A stretch of 55,402 nt of DNA. It comes from Hymenobacter rubripertinctus (lineage in GTDB: Bacteria; Bacteroidota; Bacteroidia; Cytophagales; Hymenobacteraceae). Within the stretch, counting starts at the first letter, position 1. Every line of letters begins with the position of its first letter. The stretch spans positions 82,544 to 137,945 of the forward strand of contig NZ_QYCN01000007.1 of assembly GCF_003583925.1 (NCBI RefSeq). Direction: 5' to 3'. Shown here piece after piece: positions 16,290 to 25,084 of the stretch. Below the pieces are notes generated by a model. It was given only the letters and a program-made list of their open reading frames with translations, was not told the origin of the DNA and searched no databases. A program made the position numbers and the translations under genes.

Positions 16290-17741
16290 TCAACGTGCGG
16301 GAGAACTTCGCTGACGGTCAATTTCGTCAAGGTCGGCTTCTCCTTGCGCTGCCGATACCCATTCGCAGATCGGCCGTTTGGAAGCTTTTCCGTTGGCCGT
16401 AATGCGCAGATAGTTGAAGCGGGCTGGGTTGGGAATTACTAGCTGACAGGGCAACCCGGGTAGCTCCAGACAGAGCCGAACCACACGGCCCGGGTAAGGC
16501 CAGGGAATTTCCAGGTACTCCTGAGGCCGCAACTGGCCGGCGGCGCGATTATCGAGGCTGAACGGAATAGGAGCCGTTGAGGCATCGGCGTAGCGATACA
16601 TGTAGATGTAAGCGGTATCGGTACAGGCCGGAGCCGGCAGTAACAGATTCGGGAACTGCCCGGCCTCGCCGGTGCGCATGTCCACGGCGTAGCCCATCGG
16701 CTCGGCCGTGTGGTCGACACCCGCCACCCGTGATGCTCCCGCACCGATTATTGCCGCCTGCATCTTGGCCCGTCCATAGGCTTGGGCCCGCGCCTGCATG
16801 TAGGCTACGTCGCCGGGAGTTTCGCCCACGAAGGTGAAAGAGTTGTGGTAGCGGTGTAGCGGAAAGAAGTTGTTCTGATGCTGCACGAATAGCTGACGGC
16901 CGTCCGAAAAGCCCCACACCTGCCGGGCCGCCTGCTCGTGGCCACCTTCATTCACAACTTTCACCCGGAGCCGGGGTACCCCGTACCAAAGGTGACGGGC
17001 GTTTGGTGAGCCATGACCAAATGCAACGGTGTCAGCTACGGCCCAAAATCCGGGAGCAGGCTGGTTGGCCAGAAACTGCTCGAACGTGCGGTACACCCCG
17101 GGGCGGAGTGGCTCGCGCAGGATGGCGGCGTTCAGCGTAGCTGGCTGGTCGGCGGGGCTGTCGGTGGCCAGCTGGGCCAGCGTGCGGACCGGATTCTGAG
17201 CCGCCGCGGGCCAGGACTCGGGGCGAAGCTGGCGCAGGCACTGTTGCAGCAGTTCAGCTAGGTGGCCATCGTGAAGGCCGGTACTGAGTAGGGCACGTTG
17301 GGCAGTGTGGGCGGCCGCGCTCTGCATGAAATGGTAGCCGTCGGGCAGGTGGGCGTAAACATCGAAGGCGAGGTCGGCTCGGGCTTCTTCGCGCAGGTAA
17401 TTCATAGTTTCGCTTATGCGCAACTGGCGCACGCACAGCACCACGGGCTGGTCGGTGGGGCGGGCAGGTAGTTGCTCGCGCAGGAAAGCGGTGAGTTGCG
17501 GTTCCATCCCCTGCCGGAACAAGGCCACCGTGGGCCGATCGGTTATGCCCACGTACACCATGCCAAAGGGCGGCTTGCCTGGCCGGCCATCCACTACCTG
17601 CTCCACATACACCATGCGCGACGGCAGCGTAATAGTCTGGTTACTCAGGTCGAGATAGTACTGTGCGGCTGCCGGGCGGATCAGCAGAAAGCACAGTAGA
17701 AACAGCAGAGTTAGACGGCTGTGACGAAAGGATAACAACAT
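16290..17741 (-). CDS. Secreted protein of unknown function
   Basis: I cannot name the family. The ATG at 17739-17741 starts a strong signal peptide (MLLSFRHSRLTLLFLLCFLL, then PAAAQ), giving 483 residues. Recognisable segments are only generic. They include a charged first half with repeated LREQL/LREE helices. A central part (GFWAVADTVAFGHG, VVNEGGHEQAARQVWGFSDG) is followed by a C-terminal part that may be beta-rich. An internal alanine/glycine helix (AKMQAAIIGAGASRVAGV) could touch membrane. The reading frame continues upstream to 17963 but would overlap dnaE. It ends 35 nt before the lipoprotein start, so the two may be an operon. Confidence 0.7.
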   Translation of the reverse strand: MLLSFRHSRLTLLFLLCFLLIRPAAAQYYLDLSNQTITLPSRMVYVEQVVDGRPGKPPFGMVYVGITDRPTVALFRQGMEPQLTAFLREQLPARPTDQPVVLCVRQLRISETMNYLREEARADLAFDVYAHLPDGYHFMQSAAAHTAQRALLSTGLHDGHLAELLQQCLRQLRPESWPAAAQNPVRTLAQLATDSPADQPATLNAAILREPLRPGVYRTFEQFLANQPAPGFWAVADTVAFGHGSPNARHLWYGVPRLRVKVVNEGGHEQAARQVWGFSDGRQLFVQHQNNFFPLHRYHNSFTFVGETPGDVAYMQARAQAYGRAKMQAAIIGAGASRVAGVDHTAEPMGYAVDMRTGEAGQFPNLLLPAPACTDTAYIYMYRYADASTAPIPFSLDNRAAGQLRPQEYLEIPWPYPGRVVRLCLELPGLPCQLVIPNPARFNYLRITANGKASKRPICEWVSAAQGEADLDEIDRQRSSPAR

Positions 17742-17770
17742 AACGAAGTGTAGTAAGACGATAGGCAACG

Positions 17771-17800
17771 GCCGCCACGAAAGTCTGAAGTAGTGGCGGC
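17771..17800 (-). terminator. Possible terminator after dnaE
   Basis: GCCGCCAC (17771-17778) and GTGGCGGC (17793-17800) form an 8-bp stem downstream of the dnaE stop. There is no T tract on the minus strand, so it is a weak call. Confidence 0.35.
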
Positions 17801-17844
17801 GGTAAAATTGGTGTGATTTACTGAAAGTCAGCAGTATCAGGGCT

Positions 17845-20800
17845 TTAGATAAGCTGGCAGGCCTCAATTTCCATTTCGCGCATCTTGCGGATGAACTCCT
17901 TGGGCTCGATGCGGTAGCGGCGCGAATAGGTGTCCACGGCCAGGTGCTCATGGGGCTCAGCAAACTTGATTTCCAGCTTCTTGGAGCCGGCCGCGCTTTC
18001 CACGGCTTCCATAAAACGGTCCATGAAGGGCTCGGTGATGGTGCGCAGGTCCAGCTGCACGCGCACCCCGTTGGCCAGCTTTTCGGCCACGTTGAAGAGC
18101 GGCTCCATGGTCATGATTTTAAACTCGAACTGGTCGGAGTCGCGGAAGCGCTGGGCGTACTTGCCCCGGATGAACATGGGCGGCACCTGCTCCTTGTCGT
18201 AGTTGCGGGGGTTGATGATGCTGGAAAACTTGGTGTAGTCGTCGCGGAACAGGGCCAGGTTGAGGCTAGAGTCGTAGTCTTCGATGTTGAAGCTGACGAA
18301 GGGGTGGCCCGTTTTGGTGGTCTTGAACAGCACGTTCGAAATCAGGCCGGCCACTGTAATATCGCGGTTCTTGTAGCTCTCAATCTTATCTAATCCGCAG
18401 GTGCAGTAGGAGTCAATTTCGAGTTTGAAGTCGTCCAAAGGGTGGCCCGAGAGGTAGAAGCCCACCACTTCTTTTTCGCGGCGCAGCTTCTCCGTGGGGC
18501 TCCAGGGCTCCATATCCTGAATTTTGGGCATCGGAATGGCCATTTCGCCGCCGCCGCCGCCAAACAGGCTCTGCTGGGCCGATTCCTTCGCTGCCTGGTG
18601 CTGCTGGCCCACTTTCATGGCCTTCTCAATCAGACTCTGGTCGTTGCCGGGCGCTTCCAGGAACTGGCGGCGGTGGTAGCGGTCGAACGAGTCGAAGGCG
18701 CCGGCCTGGGCCATGCTCTCGAAGGTTTTCTTGTTCACAGCCCGCAGGTTCACGCGGCGCGAGAAGTCGAAAATATCGGCGTAATGGCCACCCTTCTCGC
18801 GCTCCTGCACAATTTCCTCCACGGCGGCCTCGCCCGCGCCCTTCACGGCCGCCATGCCAAAGCGAATCTGGCCCTGCTTGTTCACGTTGAACTTGAGGAT
18901 GGATTCGTTCACGTCGGGTCCGAGCACGGCCACGTTCTGCTTGCGGGCTTCCTCGATAAAGAAGGTCACCTTCTTGATGTCACCCATGTTGTTGGTGAGC
19001 ACCGCGGCCATGTACTCGGCCGGGTAGTGGGCCTTGAGGTAGCCGGTTTGGTAGGCCACCAGCGAGTAGGCGGCTGAGTGGGAGCGGTTGAAGCCGTAGG
19101 CCGCGAACTTCTCCATCACGTCGAACACCTCGTTGGCCTTTTTGGCCACGATGCCGTGCAGGTTCTTGCAGCCTTCAATAAATTTGTCCCGCTCCTGAGC
19201 CATCTTCTTCATGTCCTTCTTGCCCATGGCGCGGCGCAGCAAGTCGGCGCCGCCCAGCGAGTAGCCAGCCATAATCTGGGCCGCCTGCATAATTTGTTCT
19301 TGGTAGACGCAATTATGAAGTATAATATTGTTACCCAAGAAGTTGTGGATGCCGGCTACCTCGATATCATATACCGCCTGCTGTCCGGCCGGCTCGATGC
19401 TGACGATTTCTTCCCAGCGCACCCGCAGGTTCCGCTCGGTGACGGACAACGGCAGGGCCCGCGTCAGCGGAGCCACCACGGCCGCGCTGATGCGCGGATT
19501 ACGCGCCAGCCGGGTGGGTTGCAGGTGCTGGCGGTCGAAGCCATGAGTGCGCATCAGTTCTTTGTTGGAACCAGGCCAGACCAGACGTAGCTCGGCTACG
19601 AAAGCCGCACGGCTCACCGTTGCGGAAGTGGCCGGAGTGGCCTTCGCGCCGTACTGGCGACGCTTCTCCACGAGATGAGGGCCAATGAGCGCATCGAACT
19701 CGCGCAGCTGGAAAGTGCTGATTTGGTAGGCCGTAGTAGGCTGCTCGTCGTTGGGGTTGTGGTAACTGGTTTCGTAGGTTACCGCCCGCAGACCTAAGCG
19801 GAGCAACAGTGTCTGCACATCGCGGGCCAGCAGGGGCGAAATCGTTTTATAAGAGCAGATTTTCGCGCCCACATGCCCGTCACAGTCCCAAAGGGCCGCC
19901 ACAAAATGGGCAATGCACGTCTGGTTCAGACCAAAGACGAACTCGGGCACAAACTTCTCCCGCGAAGCCAACCCGCCTTTCTGAGTCTTTAGCCCTAACT
20001 CCCGCAGCCAGGCCAGCAGGCTGGTGGGCTCGTGGTAATATCCCTTCTCGGCCACTTTCACCGACACCCGCGTTACGTCGCGTACCTGTTGAAGAGTGCT
20101 GACAGTCAGATTTTCAAAAGCCGTGCTGGTGCTAGCGGTGTAGGCTGCTACTAAGGCAGGGCTGTTAGATACAAAGTTGCAACAGGCACCCGACGTCAGA
20201 GAGCCGTCGGCCAACAGGTAGGCCAGGGTACGGAGCTTATCGAGGTCATAATCAGCCTCATTCTCCACGGCCAGTTGGCGAGGAGCGGCGATGAAGTCGC
20301 CGGGCGCGAGCTGACCGATGGCCTGCCAGCCGGCTTCGGTAAGCACCTGATGGTCGGGCGTCATAGTGGCCGTAGAGCCGTCGCGCAGGCGCACTTTCAC
20401 CACATCGCGCACCCCGTTATCAAAGAAGCGGGTGATGGGGGCCACGGCTGGGTTCAGCTCGGCATCCACACCCTGCACCCGGAAGCTGCCTACCCGGTCC
20501 GCTAGCTCGTCAATGCGCACCCGGGCTCCGGTATCGGCGTCGTGAACCAGTGTGTCGCCGGTTACGCAAATGCCCTGGGAGTAGTTGAGGATGGGTTCCA
20601 GCAGCTCGTGCGGGTACTCCACGGCCTCGCGGCCGTGCTTGCGGTTGATGAAGTTGGGGATGAACTGCATCGGGCCCGGGCGGTACAGGGCGTTCATGGC
20701 AATCAGGTCCTCGATGTTGGTGGGCTTGAGGTCCTTGAGGTACATGCGCATGCCCTCGCTCTCGAACTGGAACGTGCCGATGGTGTCGCCGCGCTGGTAG

Positions 20801-22785
20801 AGCTCGTAGGTTTTGAGGTCGTCAATCGGAATCTCGTCGATGTCGATTTTGACGCCGTGGTTTTTCTCGATCAGGTTGATGGCGTCCACGATAATCGTGA
20901 GCGTCTTCAGACCCAGAAAGTCCATTTTCAGCATCCCGGCACTCTCAATCACCTTGCCGTCGAACTGGGTGATGAGCAATTCCGACTCTTTGGACGTGGA
21001 AACCGGAATGTACTTGGTGATGTCGTCGGGGGCGATAATGATGCCCGCCGCGTGGATGCCGGTGTTGCGCACCGAGCCTTCGAGCTGGGTGGCGAGGCGC
21101 AGAATCTGGCCCCGCAGGTTGTCGGGCGCGTCGTCGCGCCGGATCATGTCAAGCTCCTGGTTTTCGGCAAAGGCCTTGGTGAGCGTGGTGCCCACCTGGT
21201 CGGGTACCATTTTCACGAGGTCGTTGGCCAGGGCCAGGGGCAAATCCATGGCCCGCGACACGTCCTTGATGCTCGACTTAGCGGCCATCGTACCAAACGT
21301 GATAATCTGGGCCACCTGGTTTTTGCCGTACTTATCCACCACATAGTCAATCACGCGCTGGCGGTTCACGTCGTCGAAGTCGATGTCGATATCGGGCATC
21401 GACACGCGCTCAGGGTTCAGAAAACGCTCGAACAGCAGCGAGTACTTAATGGGGTCGATGTTGGTGATGCCCACGCAGTAGGCCACGGCCGAGCCCGCCG
21501 CCGAACCCCGGCCCGGCCCTATGGCCACGCCATTGTTGCGGCCGTGGTTGATGAAGTCCTGGGTGATGAGGAAGTAGCCTGCGAAACCCATCGTCTCAAT
21601 CACGCGCAGCTCGTAGTCCAGGCGCTCCTCAATTTCGGGGGTGCGGTCGGAGTAGCGGCGCTTCTCGCCCTCGAACGCACCCTTGTAGGTGAGGTGGCGC
21701 AGGAAGGCATCGGCGTTGGCGTGCTCGGGCGGAATGGGGAAGTTGGGCAGCAGAATATCGCGCTGCAGCTTGGGCGGCGTGATTTTATCTACGATTTCGT
21801 TCGTGTTGTCCACGCTTTCGGGCACGTCGGCAAACAGCGCGTTCATCTCGGCCTGGCTCTTGAAGTAGAACTGGTCGTTGGCGAAGCCAAAGCGCGACTT
21901 GGGCCGCGGAGCCTGGGCCTCCTCATCGATGCGCTGGAGCTGGCGGCGGATGTGGGCATCCTGCCCGGCCAGGGGGCGCAGGTTGTCGAGGTGGTCGTAG
22001 AACACCTTGTTGTCCTGGGAAATCAGGCGGAAATAGTTGGTCTGGAAGTCGCCGACCGGGATGCTGTGCTCCTCGCCGGTGTTCACGCACAGCAGAATAT
22101 CGTGGGGCGCGAAGTCGGTCTGCTCCACGTAGTGCGAGTCGTTGGTACAGATGACCTTGACGTTGTACTTGCGGGCCAGGCCCAGCAGCACCTGGTTCAC
22201 GTCTTCCTGGCTCTTGCCGGTGCCGTCGAAATTCATCAGCCCGTGGCGCTGAATCTCGATGTAGTAGTCGTCCTCGAACACGTCGAGCCACCACTTGAGC
22301 AACTCCTCGGCCTTGGCCTCGCTCTGGAACAATATGGCCTGGGGCAGTTCGGCGCCGATGCAGCAGCTGGTGGCAATCAGGCCCTTATGGTACTTAAGCA
22401 GCAGCTCCCGGTCGATGCGCGGAAACTTGCTGTACACGCCCTCAATGAAGCTCATCGAGCAGAGCTTGCTCAGGTTGTGGTAGCCGTCCTGGTCCTTGGC
22501 CAGCAACAGCTGGTGGTAGCGCTTGTCCCGCTCGCCCTTCTCGCGGCTGAAGGCCTTTTTGTGGCGGTCTTCCACCAGGTAGAACTCGCAGCCCACAATG
22601 GGCTTCACGTTGTACTTGTTGGCTTCGGCCACAAAATTGAACGCCCCGAACATGTTGCCGTGGTCGGTGAGGGCCACCGCCGGCATCCCATCGGCCTGGG
22701 CCTTTTTCATCAGGCCCGAAATGGAGGCCTGCCCGTCGAGCAGCGAGTATTGGGTGTGCGAGTGCAGGTGCGAGAAAACGGGCAT
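17845..22785 (-). CDS. dnaE: DNA polymerase III alpha subunit with intein
   Basis: This is the replicative polymerase catalytic subunit. The translated product is 1646 residues; removing the 419-residue intein leaves 1227, a normal DnaE length. The N-terminal PHP domain begins FSHLHSHTQYSLLDG. The polymerase active site includes GPGRGSAAGSAVAYC and the catalytic acidic run PDIDIDFDD (about residues 464-472). The C-terminal extein has the finger/tau-binding region and an OB-like part (DITVAGLISNV, VRVQLDLRTITEPF). The frame is open through both splice junctions, so protein splicing is needed for function. Start is the ATG at 22785. Upstream is a 396-nt divergent spacer. Confidence 0.96.
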   Translation of the reverse strand: MPVFSHLHSHTQYSLLDGQASISGLMKKAQADGMPAVALTDHGNMFGAFNFVAEANKYNVKPIVGCEFYLVEDRHKKAFSREKGERDKRYHQLLLAKDQDGYHNLSKLCSMSFIEGVYSKFPRIDRELLLKYHKGLIATSCCIGAELPQAILFQSEAKAEELLKWWLDVFEDDYYIEIQRHGLMNFDGTGKSQEDVNQVLLGLARKYNVKVICTNDSHYVEQTDFAPHDILLCVNTGEEHSIPVGDFQTNYFRLISQDNKVFYDHLDNLRPLAGQDAHIRRQLQRIDEEAQAPRPKSRFGFANDQFYFKSQAEMNALFADVPESVDNTNEIVDKITPPKLQRDILLPNFPIPPEHANADAFLRHLTYKGAFEGEKRRYSDRTPEIEERLDYELRVIETMGFAGYFLITQDFINHGRNNGVAIGPGRGSAAGSAVAYCVGITNIDPIKYSLLFERFLNPERVSMPDIDIDFDDVNRQRVIDYVVDKYGKNQVAQIITFGTMAAKSSIKDVSRAMDLPLALANDLVKMVPDQVGTTLTKAFAENQELDMIRRDDAPDNLRGQILRLATQLEGSVRNTGIHAAGIIIAPDDITKYIPVSTSKESELLITQFDGKVIESAGMLKMDFLGLKTLTIIVDAINLIEKNHGVKIDIDEIPIDDLKTYELYQRGDTIGTFQFESEGMRMYLKDLKPTNIEDLIAMNALYRPGPMQFIPNFINRKHGREAVEYPHELLEPILNYSQGICVTGDTLVHDADTGARVRIDELADRVGSFRVQGVDAELNPAVAPITRFFDNGVRDVVKVRLRDGSTATMTPDHQVLTEAGWQAIGQLAPGDFIAAPRQLAVENEADYDLDKLRTLAYLLADGSLTSGACCNFVSNSPALVAAYTASTSTAFENLTVSTLQQVRDVTRVSVKVAEKGYYHEPTSLLAWLRELGLKTQKGGLASREKFVPEFVFGLNQTCIAHFVAALWDCDGHVGAKICSYKTISPLLARDVQTLLLRLGLRAVTYETSYHNPNDEQPTTAYQISTFQLREFDALIGPHLVEKRRQYGAKATPATSATVSRAAFVAELRLVWPGSNKELMRTHGFDRQHLQPTRLARNPRISAAVVAPLTRALPLSVTERNLRVRWEEIVSIEPAGQQAVYDIEVAGIHNFLGNNIILHNCVYQEQIMQAAQIMAGYSLGGADLLRRAMGKKDMKKMAQERDKFIEGCKNLHGIVAKKANEVFDVMEKFAAYGFNRSHSAAYSLVAYQTGYLKAHYPAEYMAAVLTNNMGDIKKVTFFIEEARKQNVAVLGPDVNESILKFNVNKQGQIRFGMAAVKGAGEAAVEEIVQEREKGGHYADIFDFSRRVNLRAVNKKTFESMAQAGAFDSFDRYHRRQFLEAPGNDQSLIEKAMKVGQQHQAAKESAQQSLFGGGGGEMAIPMPKIQDMEPWSPTEKLRREKEVVGFYLSGHPLDDFKLEIDSYCTCGLDKIESYKNRDITVAGLISNVLFKTTKTGHPFVSFNIEDYDSSLNLALFRDDYTKFSSIINPRNYDKEQVPPMFIRGKYAQRFRDSDQFEFKIMTMEPLFNVAEKLANGVRVQLDLRTITEPFMDRFMEAVESAAGSKKLEIKFAEPHEHLAVDTYSRRYRIEPKEFIRKMREMEIEACQLI
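19312..20568 (-). other. DnaE intein with LAGLIDADG homing endonuclease
   Basis: The insert is residues 740-1158 of the product. Block A is C740-VTGDTLVHD. Block B is TPDHQVLTEAGW, with the conserved T and H. Two endonuclease motifs are present, LAYLLADGS (D near 860) and VAALWDCDGHVG (D967 and D969 in the acidic motif). Block F is VYDIEVAGIHNFLG, and block G is IILHN with the terminal Asn1158. The following extein residue is C1159 (CVYQEQIM). All splicing and endonuclease signatures are intact, so it is probably active. It sits in the VYQEQ region of DnaE, away from the naturally split cyanobacterial DnaE site as I recall it. Confidence 0.93.
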
Positions 22786-23181
22786 CTTCTTTTTAATTAA
22801 GCAGTAGAAATCAAGAGGTGAGAATGCCGTTCAAAGGGCTTTCTGATTCCTGATTCAGCCGTGGGCCAAAGTAAAGTTACCCAGTAATTGGTGGGCGCGA
22901 AAGGTTGCGCGGCAACGGATTTCCTGTATGACCGATCCGAGCGCGGTACGAAGCGCAAAGCCCGTACCTTAGGAACCTCAACCGCCAAAACCCGACGGAA
23001 CCAGAACCGGATTGCCACGGGGGAACAGTTGGGCTTGCTTGCTGCATAGCTATATTCATTCCGGCCGTCAGACCTGCTTCGGGGGCCAACTGTTCTTACC
23101 TATTGCTGCGCCGCCGACGCCCCCGCTACCTATGTTTTTTCGCTAATTCCCGGAGCCGTTTTCCCGCAGCCAATATCTCGC
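22786..23181. other. Divergent spacer between dnaE and desaturase
   Basis: The 396-nt gap has no gene I can support; short frames lack any coding character. It should hold both promoters. The minus-strand sequence TTACTTTG near 22868-22875 is one mismatch from TAnnTTTG and may belong to dnaE. Confidence 0.5.
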
Positions 23182-24249
23182 ATGAAGTCTTTCGTTACCC
23201 TTACCGACCCGGTGTACGACCCGGCCGCGCCCGTTTCCCGGTTTGGCCGGTGGCTCCAGCAATTTTTGCAGGACAAGCGCGACTTGCCCTTTCTGTATCT
23301 GATTCTGGAAATAACGTTCACGCTGCTGCCACTGGTGGCCGTGCTGTTCGTGCCGGGCTTGGCGCGGGGCTGGTGGTGGGCCGCGTTCGGGGTGTATCTG
23401 GGCCTGACGACGTTTTATTTCAAGGGGCCGTTTGGGCTGATGCTGCACTGCACCAGCCACCGCATCCTGTTCAAAAAGCAGTACGCGCGCCTCAACCACT
23501 ACATTCCGTGGGTGATTGGGCCGCTGTTCGGGCAGACGCCGGAAACCTATTTCACCCACCATTTGGGCATGCATCATCCGGAAAATAACCTGCCCGATGA
23601 TGAAAGCTCCACCATGTTCTACCAGCGCGACTCGGCCGCCAGCTTCGGCCGCTACCTGGCCGATTTTTTCCTGCTCGGCATCCCCAAACTCGTGCGTTAC
23701 TTCGGCCGCACCCGCAAGCTCAAGCTGCGCGGCCGCCTGCTGCGGGGCGAAGTGGCCTACTTGGTGACGTGCCTCGGCCTGGCCTTCGTAAACCTGCCGG
23801 CCATGCTGGGCGTGCTGGTGCTGCCGGTGCTCGTGACGCGGGCCGTGATGATGCTCGGCAACTGGAGCCAGCACGCCTTTATTGATAGCGCCGACCCCGG
23901 CAACTGCTACACCAACAGCGTCACCTGCATCAATACCAAGTACAACCGCAAGTGCTGGAACGACGGCTACCACATCAGCCACCACCTCAAACCCGCTCTG
24001 CACTGGACCGACCACCCCCACCACTTCCAGCAAAACCTGGCCCAGTACGCCCAGCAACAGTCGGTGGTATTCGATGGCATCCACTTCCTGCACATTTTCG
24101 CCTTCCTGATGCTGCGCCGCTACGACCTGCTGGCCCGCCACTTCGTGGACCTCAACCAGCGCTACGCCGCCGACGCCGACGTTATCGTGTTCCTCAAATC
24201 GCGCACCCGCCGCATAGCCCGCCCGGCCGTGCTACAGGCGGCGGCCTGA
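23182..24249 (+). CDS. Membrane fatty acid desaturase family protein
   Basis: This di-iron integral membrane protein has 355 residues. Three histidine boxes are present: HCTSH (about residue 91), HHLGMHH (about 128) and HISHH (about 264). Further iron-ligand candidates are near WSQHAF and HPHHF. Hydrophobic segments lie before the first box (FLYLILEITFTLLPLVAVLFV) and between the second and third (LGVLVLPVLVTRAVMML). The family introduces double bonds or hydroxyl groups into lipid chains; the substrate is unknown. The gene is monocistronic and ends in a very long hairpin. Confidence 0.88.
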   Translation: MKSFVTLTDPVYDPAAPVSRFGRWLQQFLQDKRDLPFLYLILEITFTLLPLVAVLFVPGLARGWWWAAFGVYLGLTTFYFKGPFGLMLHCTSHRILFKKQYARLNHYIPWVIGPLFGQTPETYFTHHLGMHHPENNLPDDESSTMFYQRDSAASFGRYLADFFLLGIPKLVRYFGRTRKLKLRGRLLRGEVAYLVTCLGLAFVNLPAMLGVLVLPVLVTRAVMMLGNWSQHAFIDSADPGNCYTNSVTCINTKYNRKCWNDGYHISHHLKPALHWTDHPHHFQQNLAQYAQQQSVVFDGIHFLHIFAFLMLRRYDLLARHFVDLNQRYAADADVIVFLKSRTRRIARPAVLQAAA

Positions 24250-24270
24250 GGCAGGACGTGAAGCTTCAGT

Positions 24271-24320
24271 CAAGCCAAACAGCAACGCCACTCCCGGGAG
24301 TGGCGTTGCTGTTTGGCTTG
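24271..24320. terminator. 25-bp perfect palindrome terminator
   Basis: Positions 24271-24320 are a continuous perfect inverted repeat of 25 bp with no spacer, between convergent genes. A few central base pairs must open to form the loop. Confidence 0.85.
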
Positions 24321-24335
24321 GGGGCTTCCGCCGCC

Positions 24336-25040
24336 CTAGTTGGCGGCCTGCACCACCAGCACTTCCCCGATTTTCACGCCGTTATCCGCCTTGTTGTTCC
24401 ACTCTTTTATCTGATCAGCGGTGACGTGGTACTGGCGGGCAATGCCGTAGAGCGTGTCGCCTTTCTGCACGGTGTGGTGGCCCTCAGTGGGCACGGTGGT
24501 GGCGGCAGGCGTTGAAATAGCGCCGGTGGTGGCAGCTACGGGAGCCAGCGCGGCCGTGGCGGCGGCTTTGGAGGAGGGGGCCTTCCCCGAAGCGGGGAGA
24601 CGGGCGGTACCGGCAAAGCCGGAGGCGTGCAGACGGTCGGCGGCGGCTTTTAGCTCGGGGCTCTTGGCGGCCCGGTCGTCGAACTCCTTGTACTGAGGAC
24701 TGCGTAGCAGCGTGTTCAGCTCCACCTGCCAGGGCTGGCGGCGCAGGCGCTGGGCCAGTTGCTGCTGCTGGTCGCGCGAGAGGCTGGCCGTGTACTGGCT
24801 TAGCCGCTGGTTGCGAACCGGAATTTCGGCCAACGCGGCGGTAATCAGGGACGCGCTCCGGGTATCGGTGGGCTCAAAATAAATGGCGCGCAACTGCCGC
24901 ACGCTGGCCTCCACCAGGCCCGACATTACACGAACGGAATCTTCGGACAGAGCCGCCGGAACCATTTTTTGGGCCTGAGCAGCTCCGGCAGTAAGCAAGC
25001 TGCCGACAGTCAGCAGCAGGGCACGGGAAAAAAGACGCAT
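24336..25040 (-). CDS. Secreted LysM-domain protein
   Basis: The product is 234 residues with a signal peptide (MRLFSRALLLTVGSLLTAGAAQAQ). A helical charged middle part, unidentified, spans about residues 30-150. An Ala/Pro/Thr linker leads to one C-terminal LysM, HHTVQKGDTLYGIARQYHV to KIGEVLVVQ. LysM binds peptidoglycan, so the protein acts in the periplasm. The ATG at 25038-25040 is chosen because it starts the signal peptide. It lies 44 nt after the MltD-like gene, and its LysM closely resembles the last LysM of that protein (same IMEWN/IKEWN and KIGE/KPGE pattern). The pair is probably an operon, with the second gene perhaps derived by duplication of the tail. Confidence 0.85.
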   Translation of the reverse strand: MRLFSRALLLTVGSLLTAGAAQAQKMVPAALSEDSVRVMSGLVEASVRQLRAIYFEPTDTRSASLITAALAEIPVRNQRLSQYTASLSRDQQQQLAQRLRRQPWQVELNTLLRSPQYKEFDDRAAKSPELKAAADRLHASGFAGTARLPASGKAPSSKAAATAALAPVAATTGAISTPAATTVPTEGHHTVQKGDTLYGIARQYHVTADQIKEWNNKADNGVKIGEVLVVQAAN

Positions 25041-25084
25041 CGGAAAGCGACGAAAAAGAAAACGGGAAGAGGAAAGGATAAGCG

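Noticed and set aside
20542..22800. 752-codon plus-strand open frame opposite dnaE
   Set aside because: It is the antisense of a clear dnaE frame in high-GC DNA; composition is His/Val-rich shadow sequence.
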